A stretch of DNA of 64,000 nt from Pseudaminobacter sp040049255. GTDB taxonomy: Bacteria > Pseudomonadota > Alphaproteobacteria > Rhizobiales > Rhizobiaceae. The notes beneath the pieces were generated by a model. The model had not been told where the DNA came from, made no database searches, and worked only from the letters and a program-made list of their open reading frames with translations. Shown one piece after another: positions 1-8,370 of the stretch (position 1 is its first letter; each line of letters opens with the position of its first letter). Position numbers and translations under genes: made by a program. Location of the stretch: assembly GCF_040049255.1 (NCBI RefSeq), contig NZ_JBDZDR010000002.1:62001-126000 (forward strand), given 5' to 3'.

Positions 1-214
1 GGAATGTGCCTTCGACGGCTGCGCATACTCATGGGCGAGGCGCGAATAAGTCGTAGACTTGCGGCAATTTCGTCGTCGGTTAACCCTACGAAGGGAGGAG
101 GCACTAGGGGCAGACCACATCTTGGAACATTCCGACGTCCCGCACCCCCCCCCAAAAGGCTCAATAGCCTACCTCAGGGGGAACGACTTTTCAGCAGGCC
201 AGTCCTCAGGATAC
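1..214 (-). other. left edge, possible remnant of a minus-strand gene
   Basis: No intact gene is visible. Read on the minus strand, one frame carries a protein-like stretch containing GLTDDEIAASLRLIRASP (about positions 20-80) that runs toward the left edge. No start codon belongs to it, and a 10-base G run near 147-156 may have shifted the frame. It could be the remains of, or the approach to, a gene outside the window. Weak evidence. Confidence 0.2.
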
Positions 215-406
215 CTATCGCACAAGAGATGCTGGCCAGCCCAGGGCCGCTGCGGCGGTCTGCCTCTCATAGATGCCGAACTGGTCGCGCGCCTCTATTT
301 CTTTGTAATTATACAGAAACATTGCCTTGGGATAGAAATGTATAGTCCTATCCATCTTATTTGTCGGTGCGACGCGTATCAGCGTCGCGACCGCGAGGCC
401 CAGCAT
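215..406 (-). CDS. small hypothetical ORF coupled to tniQ
   Basis: A 63-residue reading frame whose ATG lies two bases after the TAG stop of the upstream TniQ-like gene, a spacing typical of translational coupling. I recognise no family. The sequence is moderately hydrophobic at the start (MLGLAVATLIRV) and has no obvious motif. It could be the shortened 5' part of a longer gene that once followed tniQ, or chance. Only the position supports it. Confidence 0.3.
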   Translation of the reverse strand: MLGLAVATLIRVAPTNKMDRTIHFYPKAMFLYNYKEIEARDQFGIYERQTAAAALGWPASLVR

Positions 407-408
407 TT

Positions 409-1443
409 CTAGCCGCTCGCGCAGTGGTTAAGTAAGGTAAGTCGAGCTCTGGGTTTTAGCCGAACGAAAGATTGTCCCTCCACGACAGTGTAAGCTTGTT
501 CGATGACCATCAGACGACCCGACCATTTCGATCCGACTTGTTTCCGAGAGTTGATCGCTCGGATTAATCTCTTTCCATCTGCTGGAGCATTCCAAATCGT
601 CTTGTCGGCTCCGCCAAGCAGAACTCTGCGAAGGAGTGTTCTCATACCATGGGGCCAGTTCGTCAGGGCCTGTGCTGCCTTTCGAACAAGGTCATCGGTG
701 TTGCTATCGGTGCAGTGCCATAGTCCAACTTCCCAATACGGCGAGTCGTCAAGACTAACTAGCATGATCAATTTGAGAAGATCTGGAAGGGCGAGTTCTG
801 CTGGGGTGTGGGGTGTCGCGGCCTGAGCATGGGATCGGGAACACGCCGATCTGATCATCGACATCAGTTCGACTTGATCATCCGGTAACCGTTCGGTGCG
901 AATTTGTGTCAGGTCATATCCACAGACACACGTCCGGATACCCGGACGGTTCCAAAGCAAAGCCTTTCCGCATGAGGGGCAGCTTTTAGCAAGCTTCGTA
1001 CGATGTTCGCTGCAGCCTATGTAGAGGCGGAGGCTCCACGCCGAGTCAGAAATCCCGTCGCGTGCAAGGCATGCAGGGCAGACCCTCGCACCAGGATGAA
1101 TCATTGAGCGGCACAGGTCGTACCCGGGCACGGGTGCCCATACTCTGAGTCGCTGTGCTCTGCGTTCATGTCGGACGAATAGCGGCTTGATGTTATCCGG
1201 CGTGCTAGCGGTCCAGTTGCAGAGCATCCGGATAGCATCCGTCCGGGATTTTCGCTCGCATTCCCAGAATATTGTAGATAGGGATCTTCCACGGAGCTCA
1301 TTTTCGGTGCGAAGTCGTAGCAGATATCCTAGAAAATTCTCACGAGCGGAAAGAGTGAGGCGTATGAATGGGCGTATTTCGTTGTAATCTGACATGGATG
1401 TTCTGCTCATCTGAACAGATAGCCTAGAACAGTCTCCGCTCAT
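409..1443 (-). CDS. TniQ-like transposition target-selection protein (second gene)
   Basis: A 344-residue member of the TniQ/TnsD family, which binds target DNA and links it to the AAA regulator and transposase in Tn7-like and Tn5053-like elements. The zinc-binding core is clear: C122/C125 (CPAC), C144/H147 (CSEH), C155/C158 (CPSC) and C172/C174 (CVC). The following 170 residues are helical and lack the repeated HTH modules of its neighbour. It starts 7 bp after the stop of the upstream tniQ-like gene, so the two form an operon. A later start at Met17 (MSDYNEIRPF) is possible because neither ATG has a good ribosome site. No transposase or TniB/TnsC gene lies next to it. Confidence 0.85.
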   Translation of the reverse strand: MSGDCSRLSVQMSRTSMSDYNEIRPFIRLTLSARENFLGYLLRLRTENELRGRSLSTIFWECERKSRTDAIRMLCNWTASTPDNIKPLFVRHERRAQRLRVWAPVPGYDLCRSMIHPGARVCPACLARDGISDSAWSLRLYIGCSEHRTKLAKSCPSCGKALLWNRPGIRTCVCGYDLTQIRTERLPDDQVELMSMIRSACSRSHAQAATPHTPAELALPDLLKLIMLVSLDDSPYWEVGLWHCTDSNTDDLVRKAAQALTNWPHGMRTLLRRVLLGGADKTIWNAPADGKRLIRAINSRKQVGSKWSGRLMVIEQAYTVVEGQSFVRLKPRARLTLLNHCASG

Positions 1444-1450
1444 TTCGTGT

Positions 1451-3196
1451 TTACATAGTCTGAAAGTCCAGAGACGCGTATTCGATATCGCTCAAGCGCC
1501 ACACTGACGATATTCCTTTGCGTACGTCAGAATTGACCACTGGTATCACGCCAGCGTCACGAAGGCGTGCCAGCGTTGTCCGCGTATTGGTGAGTGTGCG
1601 CGAAGCAATGCGCCCTGCGGTGATGTACCTTTCCATGAAATGTTGGGTTGCATCGAGTGCAATTCTGCGTCGTTTCCTTTGATCGCAGATCGGCAAGCAG
1701 CCCCTCTCCACAAGGACGGGGATCTGGCGAACCGCTACCCCGAGCAACTTCGCGGCTTCTCTGACGCTAAGCCCGCCCGCAGCAAGACGGGAGAGTTCTG
1801 ACCTCGAAACGAGTATCCGGTGAAACGGCGGTGTTTCAGAATTCCTGCCGTACCAGGCGGCAAGGACTCCGGTAAGGACGAGGGCTATCGCCGCTGGTTG
1901 AGTGGGACCGCGCAGGGACGGAACGCCAGCCAGTGAGACCGTATCTCCGGGCCGCGCCACTCCCTGCGAAGCGATGTTGTCAAGCCTACGCAAAAGTGCC
2001 AGCGCACTTTCAGCCAGTTTGGCACCGCGCCTAAGCTGTCCAGCATCACACAGGCGCTTGACATGTTTTCGGGAAACACCCAACTGGGCTGCCACTGCAG
2101 ACATTGAGTTCGATTGCGTGGCGTTGGCGCATGAAATGGCATCGTTCCGTTGGATGGCCACCATTCTTCGACGCCCGACTGTAATGATCCTTCCCGGCAT
2201 CTCACCGGCCGCAATTCTGTTGCAAACTGTCTGGGGCGAGATCCCGAGGAGTCTCGCGGCAGCGACGGCTCCGAGAGACACTGCATCTGGTCGGTGAAAC
2301 GACGAGTTGGAACGGACCGCGGGTAGCGCAGCATCTGCATTGATCGTCTCGCTAGCCGCTTGCAGAATCTCGGGACACCGCGTTCTGAAGCTGTGTTTGA
2401 GATCTGCGAGGAGGGGTAGGTGGCGGTACAGGCTGCTGGATAGGGCATCGGCCTTATGGCTCGACCGAATCCACTCCGCAAATCCCTGTGGCCAGTCGTC
2501 GAGGAGACTTGCGACTGGCGCAATGAGTGTCCACGTCGTCGGCACGTCAGGGCGCTCGATTGTGGCCCCCGGGCGCAAGCTTCCCTGGTGTCGTACCGCG
2601 GCAAACCAAAGGAGCTGCGCCGCATCGGAAAGTCTCAGTGCATGGTTCCGGCCACTCCCGTACCCCACCAACGCCGCCGATAGTTCGACGGCAGATCGAG
2701 GTGCAGGATCCGTGTCCTTTCGGTAACTGGACCCGCAGCGACATTCGTCGAGTCGCGGACGATCCCAATTCAGGGACAGTCCGCACGAAGGGCAACGGTC
2801 TCGCAAGAAGCATCCGTGAAGTTCGCAGGCAACCACTGTCTTGATGTCCCAAGCCCAACGAAAGTCCTCGCCCTCAGCGAGACAGGATGGACAGACGCGG
2901 CCAAGAGGACGGCCAAGTACAGTTGAGGGAAGAGCCATTCCGCAGTACGGGATCAATCCGGTACTGGGATCCCGCCACCGTGCCGAGTGCTCTAGTTGAC
3001 TTTCCGAATCGGTTTCCAGGCCAAGCGCGCGCTGGAGCACGAAAAGGTCCCGCCGCACGCTCCGGCAGTCGTGGGCGAGCCCCAAAAGCCTAATGAGGTG
3101 AGGGGCCCCATTCAGCGAATTGGCTTCGCTCGACCGCAAGAGCAGGACATCGAGTGGCGTGCCGGAAAATCCCTGAGGTCGGAGAAACAGAGTCAC
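1451..3196 (-). CDS. TniQ-like protein with C-terminal HTH modules (first gene)
   Basis: A 581-residue TniQ/TnsD-like protein. The zinc core has the same spacing as its downstream neighbour: C102/C105 (CPSC), C124/H127, C135/C138 (CPSC) and C152/C154. Beyond residue 300 are at least three short helix-turn-helix or excisionase-like segments (around AAARLLGISPQTVCNRI, AAQLGVSRKHVKRL and AAKLLGVAVRQIPVL), as in the DNA-reading half of TnsD proteins. It is therefore the likelier site-specific DNA binder of the pair. In Tn7-like loci tnsB and tnsC normally lie upstream. Here the upstream side (3197-4056) holds only fragments, so this looks like an orphan or relic target-selection operon. Confidence 0.87.
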   Translation of the reverse strand: MTLFLRPQGFSGTPLDVLLLRSSEANSLNGAPHLIRLLGLAHDCRSVRRDLFVLQRALGLETDSESQLEHSARWRDPSTGLIPYCGMALPSTVLGRPLGRVCPSCLAEGEDFRWAWDIKTVVACELHGCFLRDRCPSCGLSLNWDRPRLDECRCGSSYRKDTDPAPRSAVELSAALVGYGSGRNHALRLSDAAQLLWFAAVRHQGSLRPGATIERPDVPTTWTLIAPVASLLDDWPQGFAEWIRSSHKADALSSSLYRHLPLLADLKHSFRTRCPEILQAASETINADAALPAVRSNSSFHRPDAVSLGAVAAARLLGISPQTVCNRIAAGEMPGRIITVGRRRMVAIQRNDAISCANATQSNSMSAVAAQLGVSRKHVKRLCDAGQLRRGAKLAESALALLRRLDNIASQGVARPGDTVSLAGVPSLRGPTQPAAIALVLTGVLAAWYGRNSETPPFHRILVSRSELSRLAAGGLSVREAAKLLGVAVRQIPVLVERGCLPICDQRKRRRIALDATQHFMERYITAGRIASRTLTNTRTTLARLRDAGVIPVVNSDVRKGISSVWRLSDIEYASLDFQTM

Positions 3197-3214
3197 CTAC
3201 GTGTAAGGCGCTGA

Positions 3215-3412
3215 GTGAGATCGGCCTTACGCCCCTTCTTGGTGTTGGCGTTCAATGCTCTGCGGCGGGAACCCGGCTTAGACGTGAAGCACGATCCCGA
3301 CATGTTCAGTCTCGAAATCCCCGAAGGCTACCGGGGAAAGGCGCTTCCGCTCTGGCAGTTCGAACTGAGGCCCAACTTCGATCTCAAGGTGGGTCTGCGC
3401 GCCCCTCCTTGA
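3215..3412 (+). CDS. small hypothetical ORF or gene fragment
   Basis: A 65-codon frame starting with GTG, divergent from tniQ. Its residues look coded (it contains FSLEIPEGYRGKALPLWQFE), but I recognise no family. It ends in an abrupt APP-stop and is followed by about 640 bp without genes, so it may be the surviving 5' part of a longer gene. Confidence 0.3.
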   Translation: MRSALRPFLVLAFNALRREPGLDVKHDPDMFSLEIPEGYRGKALPLWQFELRPNFDLKVGLRAPP

Positions 3413-3795
3413 TCGAAAACGTCCGGACGAGGCGTCTCGCAATGACGTGTGTTCCGGAAGCGCGGCATCGACCCTGGTATGGCATCAAAGGATAGGTCGC
3501 CTCCTAGTTTCAAGGTCAACGCCGCGATCGTTGAATGTCTTCTGTGGATGGCCCCCGCATTGCAAGAGGTATTTCGGTGTTCTGGCGCGTTGGTCGGGTG
3601 CAGTCTTCTGTCCGGCCTGTTGATGCAGCCATTGGAGACTGCTGGCCCTGATGGGGTCGGCGAACAAGGTCCCAATCTGCTTTGCAGGCTATGAAGCCTC
3701 CGACATTCGACGGGTTGTCCCTGTTTCCGGCCTGACCGGTTTCGCCATCACATCGCTTCGCTCCTACAACCTCATGGAGCCGATCGACCGGCTAA
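3413..3795. other. gene-poor stretch, no convincing gene
   Basis: Short overlapping frames exist on both strands, but none has a recognisable domain or a ribosome site. The minus frame around 3485-3667 is rich in Gln, Arg and His and could be an eroded transposase end. I cannot support that with a motif. Confidence 0.3.
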
Positions 3796-4035
3796 GCGCA
3801 CGCGCTCCGTGCCCGGCCTCTAGAAAAACCGGGCCTGCGCCAACTCGGCATCCGTTGGCGGGTCGACGCGCAGCACGCCCAGCAACTGCCATATGTGACG
3901 CCGCTTCGCTTGGTTGCCCACAGCGAACAGCATCCCTTTTCGACTGCGACCCCGAAGATCGCCGCTGCAATCCAAGCCATTTCCTCCCCTTTCTTCGCGA
4001 AACAGACGGCTAGTCTCGACGGGGGACGGATTTAA
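3796..4035 (+). pseudogene. possible gene remnant without a start codon
   Basis: An 80-codon open frame bounded by TAA on both sides and lacking an ATG. The translation looks protein-like (it contains LRQLGIRWRVDAQHAQQLPY and later KIAAAIQAISSPFF) but matches no family I know. It is probably the 3' tail of a decayed gene, but an open frame of this length also arises by chance at this GC content. Confidence 0.2.
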
Positions 4036-4056
4036 TGCTTAGGGACCCGTCAGCCA

Positions 4057-4440
4057 TCACTTCACCCCCACAGTGGCAAACAGCGCCCGCGTCAAAGCGG
4101 GGTTTTCGACCTTGCGCCCCTTTCCGAGTTGGTCGACATAAACGACCCGCCAGAAGCTTTGATCAATCTTCCGAAGAAGAAGGGCCGCTGGATGGTTTCC
4201 TTCCTTCATCGTGGCATTTCGCTGCCAGACCTCGGGCAAATCGTATCGTGACCACTCCTCAAAATTCATGGTTTTCGAGAGCGAGACTTCCAGCGCATCC
4301 GCATAGGAAACCAGTGTGTGCTGCGTCGAGGTTTCAACGGCAAAGATCGCGACCACACCAGTCTGGAGATTCGTGAATGCATAGAGAGTGCCGCCGTCCG
4401 GCCCCGGCATTGTCTCGCTCACCCAGCCGCCCGGTATCAT
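4057..4440 (-). CDS. hypothetical protein, perhaps 5'-truncated
   Basis: A 127-residue protein of unknown family, with alternating hydrophobic residues suggesting a beta-rich fold (GTLYAFTNLQTGVVAIFAVE). No signal peptide follows the annotated ATG. The frame stays open upstream of that ATG and reads plausibly as PPYTWTNPETNLKT, so the real protein may have been longer, with its N-terminus lost where this gene abuts the divergent OmpA-like gene 35 bp away. A periplasmic or secreted origin is possible but not shown. Confidence 0.55.
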   Translation of the reverse strand: MIPGGWVSETMPGPDGGTLYAFTNLQTGVVAIFAVETSTQHTLVSYADALEVSLSKTMNFEEWSRYDLPEVWQRNATMKEGNHPAALLLRKIDQSFWRVVYVDQLGKGRKVENPALTRALFATVGVK

Positions 4441-4475
4441 TGTCTTCAGGTTCGTTTCGGGGTTGGTCCAAGTGT

Positions 4476-5435
4476 ATGGCGGAGACGTTCCTGCTCCTTG
4501 TGTTCTGCCTGCTGCTGGTTGCTGCCGCTGCGCTTGCAGCGGAACGAAAAGCGACAGACGAGGCTAGGGCGTCGCTTTCATCAATCCAAGACGAGCTCGA
4601 CGCGGCACGCCGGGACATAGAGGTGGCGCGCAATGAACGCTTGCGGCTTGAGCTACAGCTGGTTCAACTGGTCGAGACGAATGCGCGACTTGAGCAGACC
4701 ATTGCAGCGCTACCCCCGGAAATTGTGGCGTCGAGCGGCGTTGATGACGATTGGCAGGAGCTCACTCTCGCAAAAGACCTTGCAGCGGCGGTGGAATCTG
4801 CCGGGCTGACCCACTCGGAAGCGATGAAACTGGCTTCAACGCTGAAGGTCCTCAAGGCTCATGGGTACGTCGACCATACTGCACCGGAAGCCCTGCTATC
4901 GGCGTCGTTGTCGAAAGGCGAACAAGAAGGTCGCCCACATGAATGGCCTCCAATTATCAATTTGAGTGAGGCAGGCGGCTATTTTTTCGCGGTGGGTAGC
5001 GCGGAGCTTACCAGCGACTTCCGTCGCCAGCTGAGCGAGGACATCGTCGTTCGCATCGCCCGCTACCTCGCGGAATATAAAGTCGATATAGTGGAAGTCA
5101 TTGGCCACACCGACGAGCAGAATCTTGCGGAGGGCCGTACCTCGAACCTTGACCGGGAAATCGCCGGCGTAGTCGCCGGACGCATGGGGGCAACCGGCTT
5201 GCGCCCCGCGGACAACGCAGGGCTCGGACTCGCCCGCGCGATAGCTGTGACACAACTGCTAAAAGACGACCCGCGCCTCGCGGCGGCAACCATCCTGCCG
5301 CTTTCAGGAGCGCAGCTGATCGTGCCCGGCGACCACCTCAGTGACGGCGCGCAGTCGGGCGACGTGCGGGAGCGCCGACGCATCGAGATACGTATCCGCA
5401 GGCGTTCTGAACAAGTGGTCGGGACAACGCAGTAG
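4476..5435 (+). CDS. OmpA/MotB-like membrane protein with coiled coil
   Basis: A 319-residue protein. A single N-terminal membrane helix (residues 3-20, FLLLVFCLLLVAAAALAA) is followed by a charged coiled coil (about 25-75) and a C-terminal OmpA/MotB-type peptidoglycan-binding domain marked by YFFAVGSAELTSDFRRQL, VDIVEVIGHTDEQ and RRIEIRIRR. The ATG at 4476 is chosen because the membrane helix begins there; the frame is open further upstream. MotB-like proteins of this shape normally pair with a MotA-like partner (flagellar stator, ExbB/TolQ, ZorA of Zorya). No such partner is in the window, so the job is unknown. It stands between a possibly truncated gene and an aldo/keto reductase relic, which suggests rearranged DNA. 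Confidence 0.75.
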   Translation: MAETFLLLVFCLLLVAAAALAAERKATDEARASLSSIQDELDAARRDIEVARNERLRLELQLVQLVETNARLEQTIAALPPEIVASSGVDDDWQELTLAKDLAAAVESAGLTHSEAMKLASTLKVLKAHGYVDHTAPEALLSASLSKGEQEGRPHEWPPIINLSEAGGYFFAVGSAELTSDFRRQLSEDIVVRIARYLAEYKVDIVEVIGHTDEQNLAEGRTSNLDREIAGVVAGRMGATGLRPADNAGLGLARAIAVTQLLKDDPRLAAATILPLSGAQLIVPGDHLSDGAQSGDVRERRRIEIRIRRRSEQVVGTTQ

Positions 5436-5486
5436 CGGCGTCACCGTCGCCCCGCGAGTTCCGCTTCCCATGATCCGCGTCGTGAG

Positions 5487-5719
5487 TAGGAAAGAACACG
5501 GACGTTCTTCTTGGAATCCCAGTCGCTTTCCAAAACCTTGCGATGATGATGCCAAAAAGCGCCGCTGTCGCGCAGGCCTTCACCAACGCCGTGCTCATTA
5601 CATAAGCCCGAGTGGTATCGATATGGCGGCAGCCGAACTCGATGGCGTCGCGGACGACGCACACGGTTCTCGGCTTCGGTAAACCGTCGAGTGCCGAGCC
5701 CCAGCTTCGGGATTATCAC
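5487..5719 (-). pseudogene. aldo/keto reductase, N-terminal remnant
   Basis: Three pieces of an aldo/keto reductase N-terminus follow one another in alternating frames. They are IIPKLGLGTRRFTEAENRV (frame A), then CVVRDAIEFGCRHIDTTRAY (frame B), then NEHGVGEGLRDSG and KVLESDWDSKK (frame A again). These match the family's first strand, the IDTA-Y active-site region and the following helix in the right order. At least two frameshifts and the loss of everything after about residue 75 make it a pseudogene. The intact family is about 275 residues long. Confidence 0.75.
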
Positions 5720-6044
5720 GCCGATGGCAAGATTTTAGACCTCCCGGTACCGGGTTCCTCAAGGAGCGTGGTCCAAATTGTTCCGGTTGTCCGGCCGATA
5801 CGTGCTGCCGCTTCGTCGCCGTAACTCAGGTGCTTGTGACATCGCGGACGCTGACATCCGATAGATAATGCTCCTGCGCGTTAGATTTGCCCGGATACAG
5901 GTTCACTATCACGTGTGGGGCTGCCCTGTGAGGTTAAAATCTTTCTACAAGTTGACTGAGAGGGATATCTGCGAACTGGGGGTCACACCGCAGACTCGAC
6001 TCCTCTGAGCCATTCGCCCATGCTGCCGATGGGAGGGCTTTGGC
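5720..6044. other. non-coding stretch upstream of the DUF4236 gene
   Basis: I see no gene here. The last 20 bases hold a good ribosome site (GGGAGGG) for the gene starting at 6045. The segment near 5740-5760 contains a short palindromic GGTACC motif of unknown meaning. Confidence 0.4.
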
Positions 6045-6857
6045 ATGGGGTTACGCTTCCGGCGATCAATAAGGATTGCGCCGGGCATTCGTGTTAATTT
6101 CAGCACCAAGAGCACGAGCGTCCGCATCGGTCCTCGCGGTCTTGGTTACACGATTAGCTCGACTGGCAAGAAGCGTGTAAGCGCCGGGATACCCGGGACC
6201 GGGCTATACTATAGTGAGACGCTTGCTCCGGTACGGAAGAGCGCGGATGTCCGTCCAACTCCAGACATTGATGCTCTCTCGCCCGGTGTAGAAGAGAAAT
6301 GGCCAGTATCGGGCCTTTCAATTGTCCTCACCGTAGCCGCGATCATATTCGGCGTCGCATGGTGCAGCGGACAATCCGCACCGCACCGGTCAGAGGGTGT
6401 AGATTTCGTATCGACGGACAAGCCACCCAACCAGCCTTTAGCTCCTTTTCCAATCGTGTCGATAGCACCGAAAGCAATGGCACCTGCAGCCGTGACACTC
6501 TTTACAACTACTGCCGTTCGGCTTCGATCAGGACCATCGACGAATTCAGCGGCAATTTTAACTGTCCCGAAAGGATCTGAAGTCAGATCATCGCGCGCCG
6601 AAGGACAATGGCATCTGGTTGTCTACGATAACCACAGCGGCTGGATACGCGGCGACTACCTTGCCAAACAAAGACCGGAGCGAAACGCGGCAATCTCAAG
6701 CTCAGCAGCGCTCGTGACGCCTCCTGGCGGCCCGCAAGCGAGGAAGCCCGTTCGTAGATCACAATCCATCCGCTACATCATCGGACCTCGCGGCGGCTGC
6801 TACTATTTCACAGCAAGCGGCAGCAAGAGGTACGTTGATCGCCACCTGTGTCGCTAG
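6045..6857 (+). CDS. DUF4236 protein with SH3 and basic C-terminal domain
   Basis: A 270-residue protein with three recognisable parts. Residues 1-55 are a DUF4236 domain (MGLRFRRSIRIAPGIRVNFS, then GPRGLGYTIS and GIPGTGLYYS). A membrane helix follows near 90-110 (SGLSIVLTVAAIIFGVAW). Residues 150-212 are a bacterial SH3 domain (VRLRSGPSTNSAAILTVPKG ... GWIRGDYL). The last 25 residues (GPRGGCYYFTASGSKRYVD) resemble the short Cys/Gly tail found on nucleases and other exported proteins of mobile DNA. The SH3 part may bind cell wall or peptide ligands. The function is unknown. It has its own strong ribosome site and stands alone. Confidence 0.75.
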   Translation: MGLRFRRSIRIAPGIRVNFSTKSTSVRIGPRGLGYTISSTGKKRVSAGIPGTGLYYSETLAPVRKSADVRPTPDIDALSPGVEEKWPVSGLSIVLTVAAIIFGVAWCSGQSAPHRSEGVDFVSTDKPPNQPLAPFPIVSIAPKAMAPAAVTLFTTTAVRLRSGPSTNSAAILTVPKGSEVRSSRAEGQWHLVVYDNHSGWIRGDYLAKQRPERNAAISSSAALVTPPGGPQARKPVRRSQSIRYIIGPRGGCYYFTASGSKRYVDRHLCR

Positions 6858-6972
6858 AACAGCATAGAGGCCAGCGTTAGGAATCGATTAACTTCGCTCA
6901 TTTCGCAATCTGAAGGACAGACAAATGAACCTGACCCCAGACGTCGTGCAAAAACCTTACGGTAGAGGCAAC

Positions 6973-7157
6973 GTCGGCCGCCTACACTGTTGCGGCCAAG
7001 CAGCAGGAAAACGCACGAACCAACGATGTTGTCGGCGTCATCCTCGTAGGGCTCCCAGTTTCTTCGCTTCCGGTGACAACATTGCGCCCGAGATTGCAAG
7101 ACTAAAGGGGGAGCAGGAAGCCGTCCGGAAGGCTACAATGGCTAAGAACTGTGGGTG
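6973..7157 (+). pseudogene. 3' fragment of the lipoprotein gene copied at 11568-11903
   Basis: This stretch is nearly identical to the last 60 codons of the lipoprotein on the other side of umuDC, in inverted orientation. It has lost the 5' half and one T of the TTCGCTTTCCGG stretch, so the frame breaks after VGLPVSSLP and resumes as GDNIAPEIARLKGEQEAVRK. It is the outer end of the left arm of an inverted duplication. Confidence 0.85.
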
Positions 7158-7513
7158 AGCTGTAGCTAATGGTTCCACCGGTGGTCTGGTGCTACCGATC
7201 GGCTGTCTAGGTCCAAGCCGACCTATAGCCTCCCTCGCGCTGGATCAGCGTGTCGTGGTCGGCCCTGCCGTGTTCTCGCGGTTTGCGATGTCTTGTGATT
7301 CACCACCGCCGCGTGCGGATGGCGACGGCTGCCGACCATGAGATGGAGGCCGCAGTAGCGCCTGTTGCTGGATTCCATTCGGGCCACACCAGCGTTTGTC
7401 ACAGAAGAGCTTTGGTAGACTGACGGGATTGAGGCCGCCTGGAATGGGGCCGCTGCTTGTCGGTGAGCGCCATTTATGGTTACCTGCCAACGTTTTCAGC
7501 TCTGGGGGGATCA

Positions 7514-7654
7514 ATGAAAGCTATTATAATTCTGCTTGCCGGCGTGGCGTTCACGTCTTCCGCTTTCGCCCATGGCGGCGGCTGCCGAAAGGACTCGCCT
7601 CCGGGTCAGTGCTGTCACATGGATAAGAAGGCTGGCACGGTTCACTGCCACTAA
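7514..7654 (+). CDS. 46-residue exported Cys/His-rich protein (copy 1)
   Basis: A very small protein with a signal peptide (MKAIIILLAGVAFTSSAFA) followed by a mature part of about 27 residues containing HGGGC, CCHMDKK and a terminal TVHCH. The HGG...C...H-C-H pattern recalls the YHYH-type tails seen near or on thermonucleases, and metal binding is a reasonable guess. The TAA stop is followed directly by the ATG of the nuclease gene, so the two are cotranscribed and probably coupled. A near-identical copy lies at 11287-11427. Confidence 0.75.
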   Translation: MKAIIILLAGVAFTSSAFAHGGGCRKDSPPGQCCHMDKKAGTVHCH

Positions 7655-8182
7655 ATGGCTGCGCTCCTCCAACGTTGTAGCACTCTAGTCGTGATTGCGG
7701 GCGTCGGGCTGGGTGCCAGCGTCGCTTGTGCCGAGCCCATACTCGGCCGCGCTTCCGTCATCGACGGGGACACCATCGAAATCCACGGCCAGCGTATCCG
7801 TTTCAACGGCATCGACGCTCCCGAGAGCAAGCAGCTTTGCCTCGACGCCCAGGGCAAGAAGTACCGCTGCGGACAGAAGGCATCATTCGCGCTAGCTGGC
7901 TTCCTTGAGGGCCGTCAGCCGACGACGTGCATCGAAGTCGATCGCGATCGTTATCGCCGCGTTGTTGCCGTCTGCACTGCAGGTGGCGTCGACATCGCAG
8001 AATGGATGGTCAAGCAGGGACATGCGCTTGACTGGCCCGAATACAGCAATGGCGCTTACGCTTCCGCGCAGGAGGCGGCCAGGGGCGGCAAGCGTGGCAT
8101 GTGGGCCGGATCGTTCGCCCTGCCATGGGAATGGCGCAGGCACAGCGACGCGGCACCCTTAATTTCCGGCGCCGGCTTCTGA
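7655..8182 (+). CDS. exported thermonuclease (SNase family)
   Basis: A 175-residue staphylococcal-nuclease-like protein. A signal peptide (residues 1-26, ending SVACA) is followed by the OB-fold core: RASVIDGDTIEIHGQRIRF (metal-binding Asp), NGIDAPESKQ (Asp of the DAPE motif), an RDRYRRVVA active-site segment and the C-terminal helix region GKRGMWAGSF. The intact length fits a calcium-dependent nuclease acting on DNA or RNA outside the cytoplasm. The start codon abuts the stop of the preceding small gene. A truncated, frameshifted copy is present at 11135-11286. Confidence 0.9.
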   Translation: MAALLQRCSTLVVIAGVGLGASVACAEPILGRASVIDGDTIEIHGQRIRFNGIDAPESKQLCLDAQGKKYRCGQKASFALAGFLEGRQPTTCIEVDRDRYRRVVAVCTAGGVDIAEWMVKQGHALDWPEYSNGAYASAQEAARGGKRGMWAGSFALPWEWRRHSDAAPLISGAGF

Positions 8183-8250
8183 TCTTACGCGCTGACTAAA
8201 ACGGTGAGCTACTCCCCGACCGTTGGACAGCTTTCCGGCTGGTACATGGT

Positions 8251-8282
8251 GATCCCTTCCGAAATTTTTTCCGGAAGGGATC
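8251..8282 (+). terminator. hairpin after the nuclease gene
   Basis: An 11-bp perfect inverted repeat (GATCCCTTCCG / CGGAAGGGATC) around a 10-base T-rich loop lies 68 bp past the nuclease stop. There is no T run after the stem, so termination is probable rather than certain. Confidence 0.5.
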
Positions 8283-8370
8283 GAGCGATTAGGTCATGAA
8301 ATAATGGATCGCCAACGCCGTATAACAAATAGCTATAGTAATATAAATTATTGATATCATTTGATTATTA

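Larger units (their letters stand above)
6973..7814 (+). repeat. left arm of the inverted duplication around umuDC
   Basis: This segment is a diverged copy of 11135-11754 in opposite orientation, with the same order: lipoprotein end, spacer, 46-residue gene, start of nuclease gene. The homology begins at GTCGGCCGCCTAC and stops at TTCAACGGCATCG inside the nuclease. The left spacer carries about 200 extra bases (roughly 7235-7440), and small differences are scattered throughout. The 46-codon gene is the best-conserved part. Confidence 0.85.

Noticed and set aside
3485..3667. A transposase fragment on the minus strand
   Set aside because: The composition is suggestive, but no DDE or HTH motif could be identified.
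4476..5435. A Zorya system around the OmpA/MotB-like gene
   Set aside because: No ZorA-like membrane partner and no ZorC/D/E genes are present; only the MotB-like part is seen.
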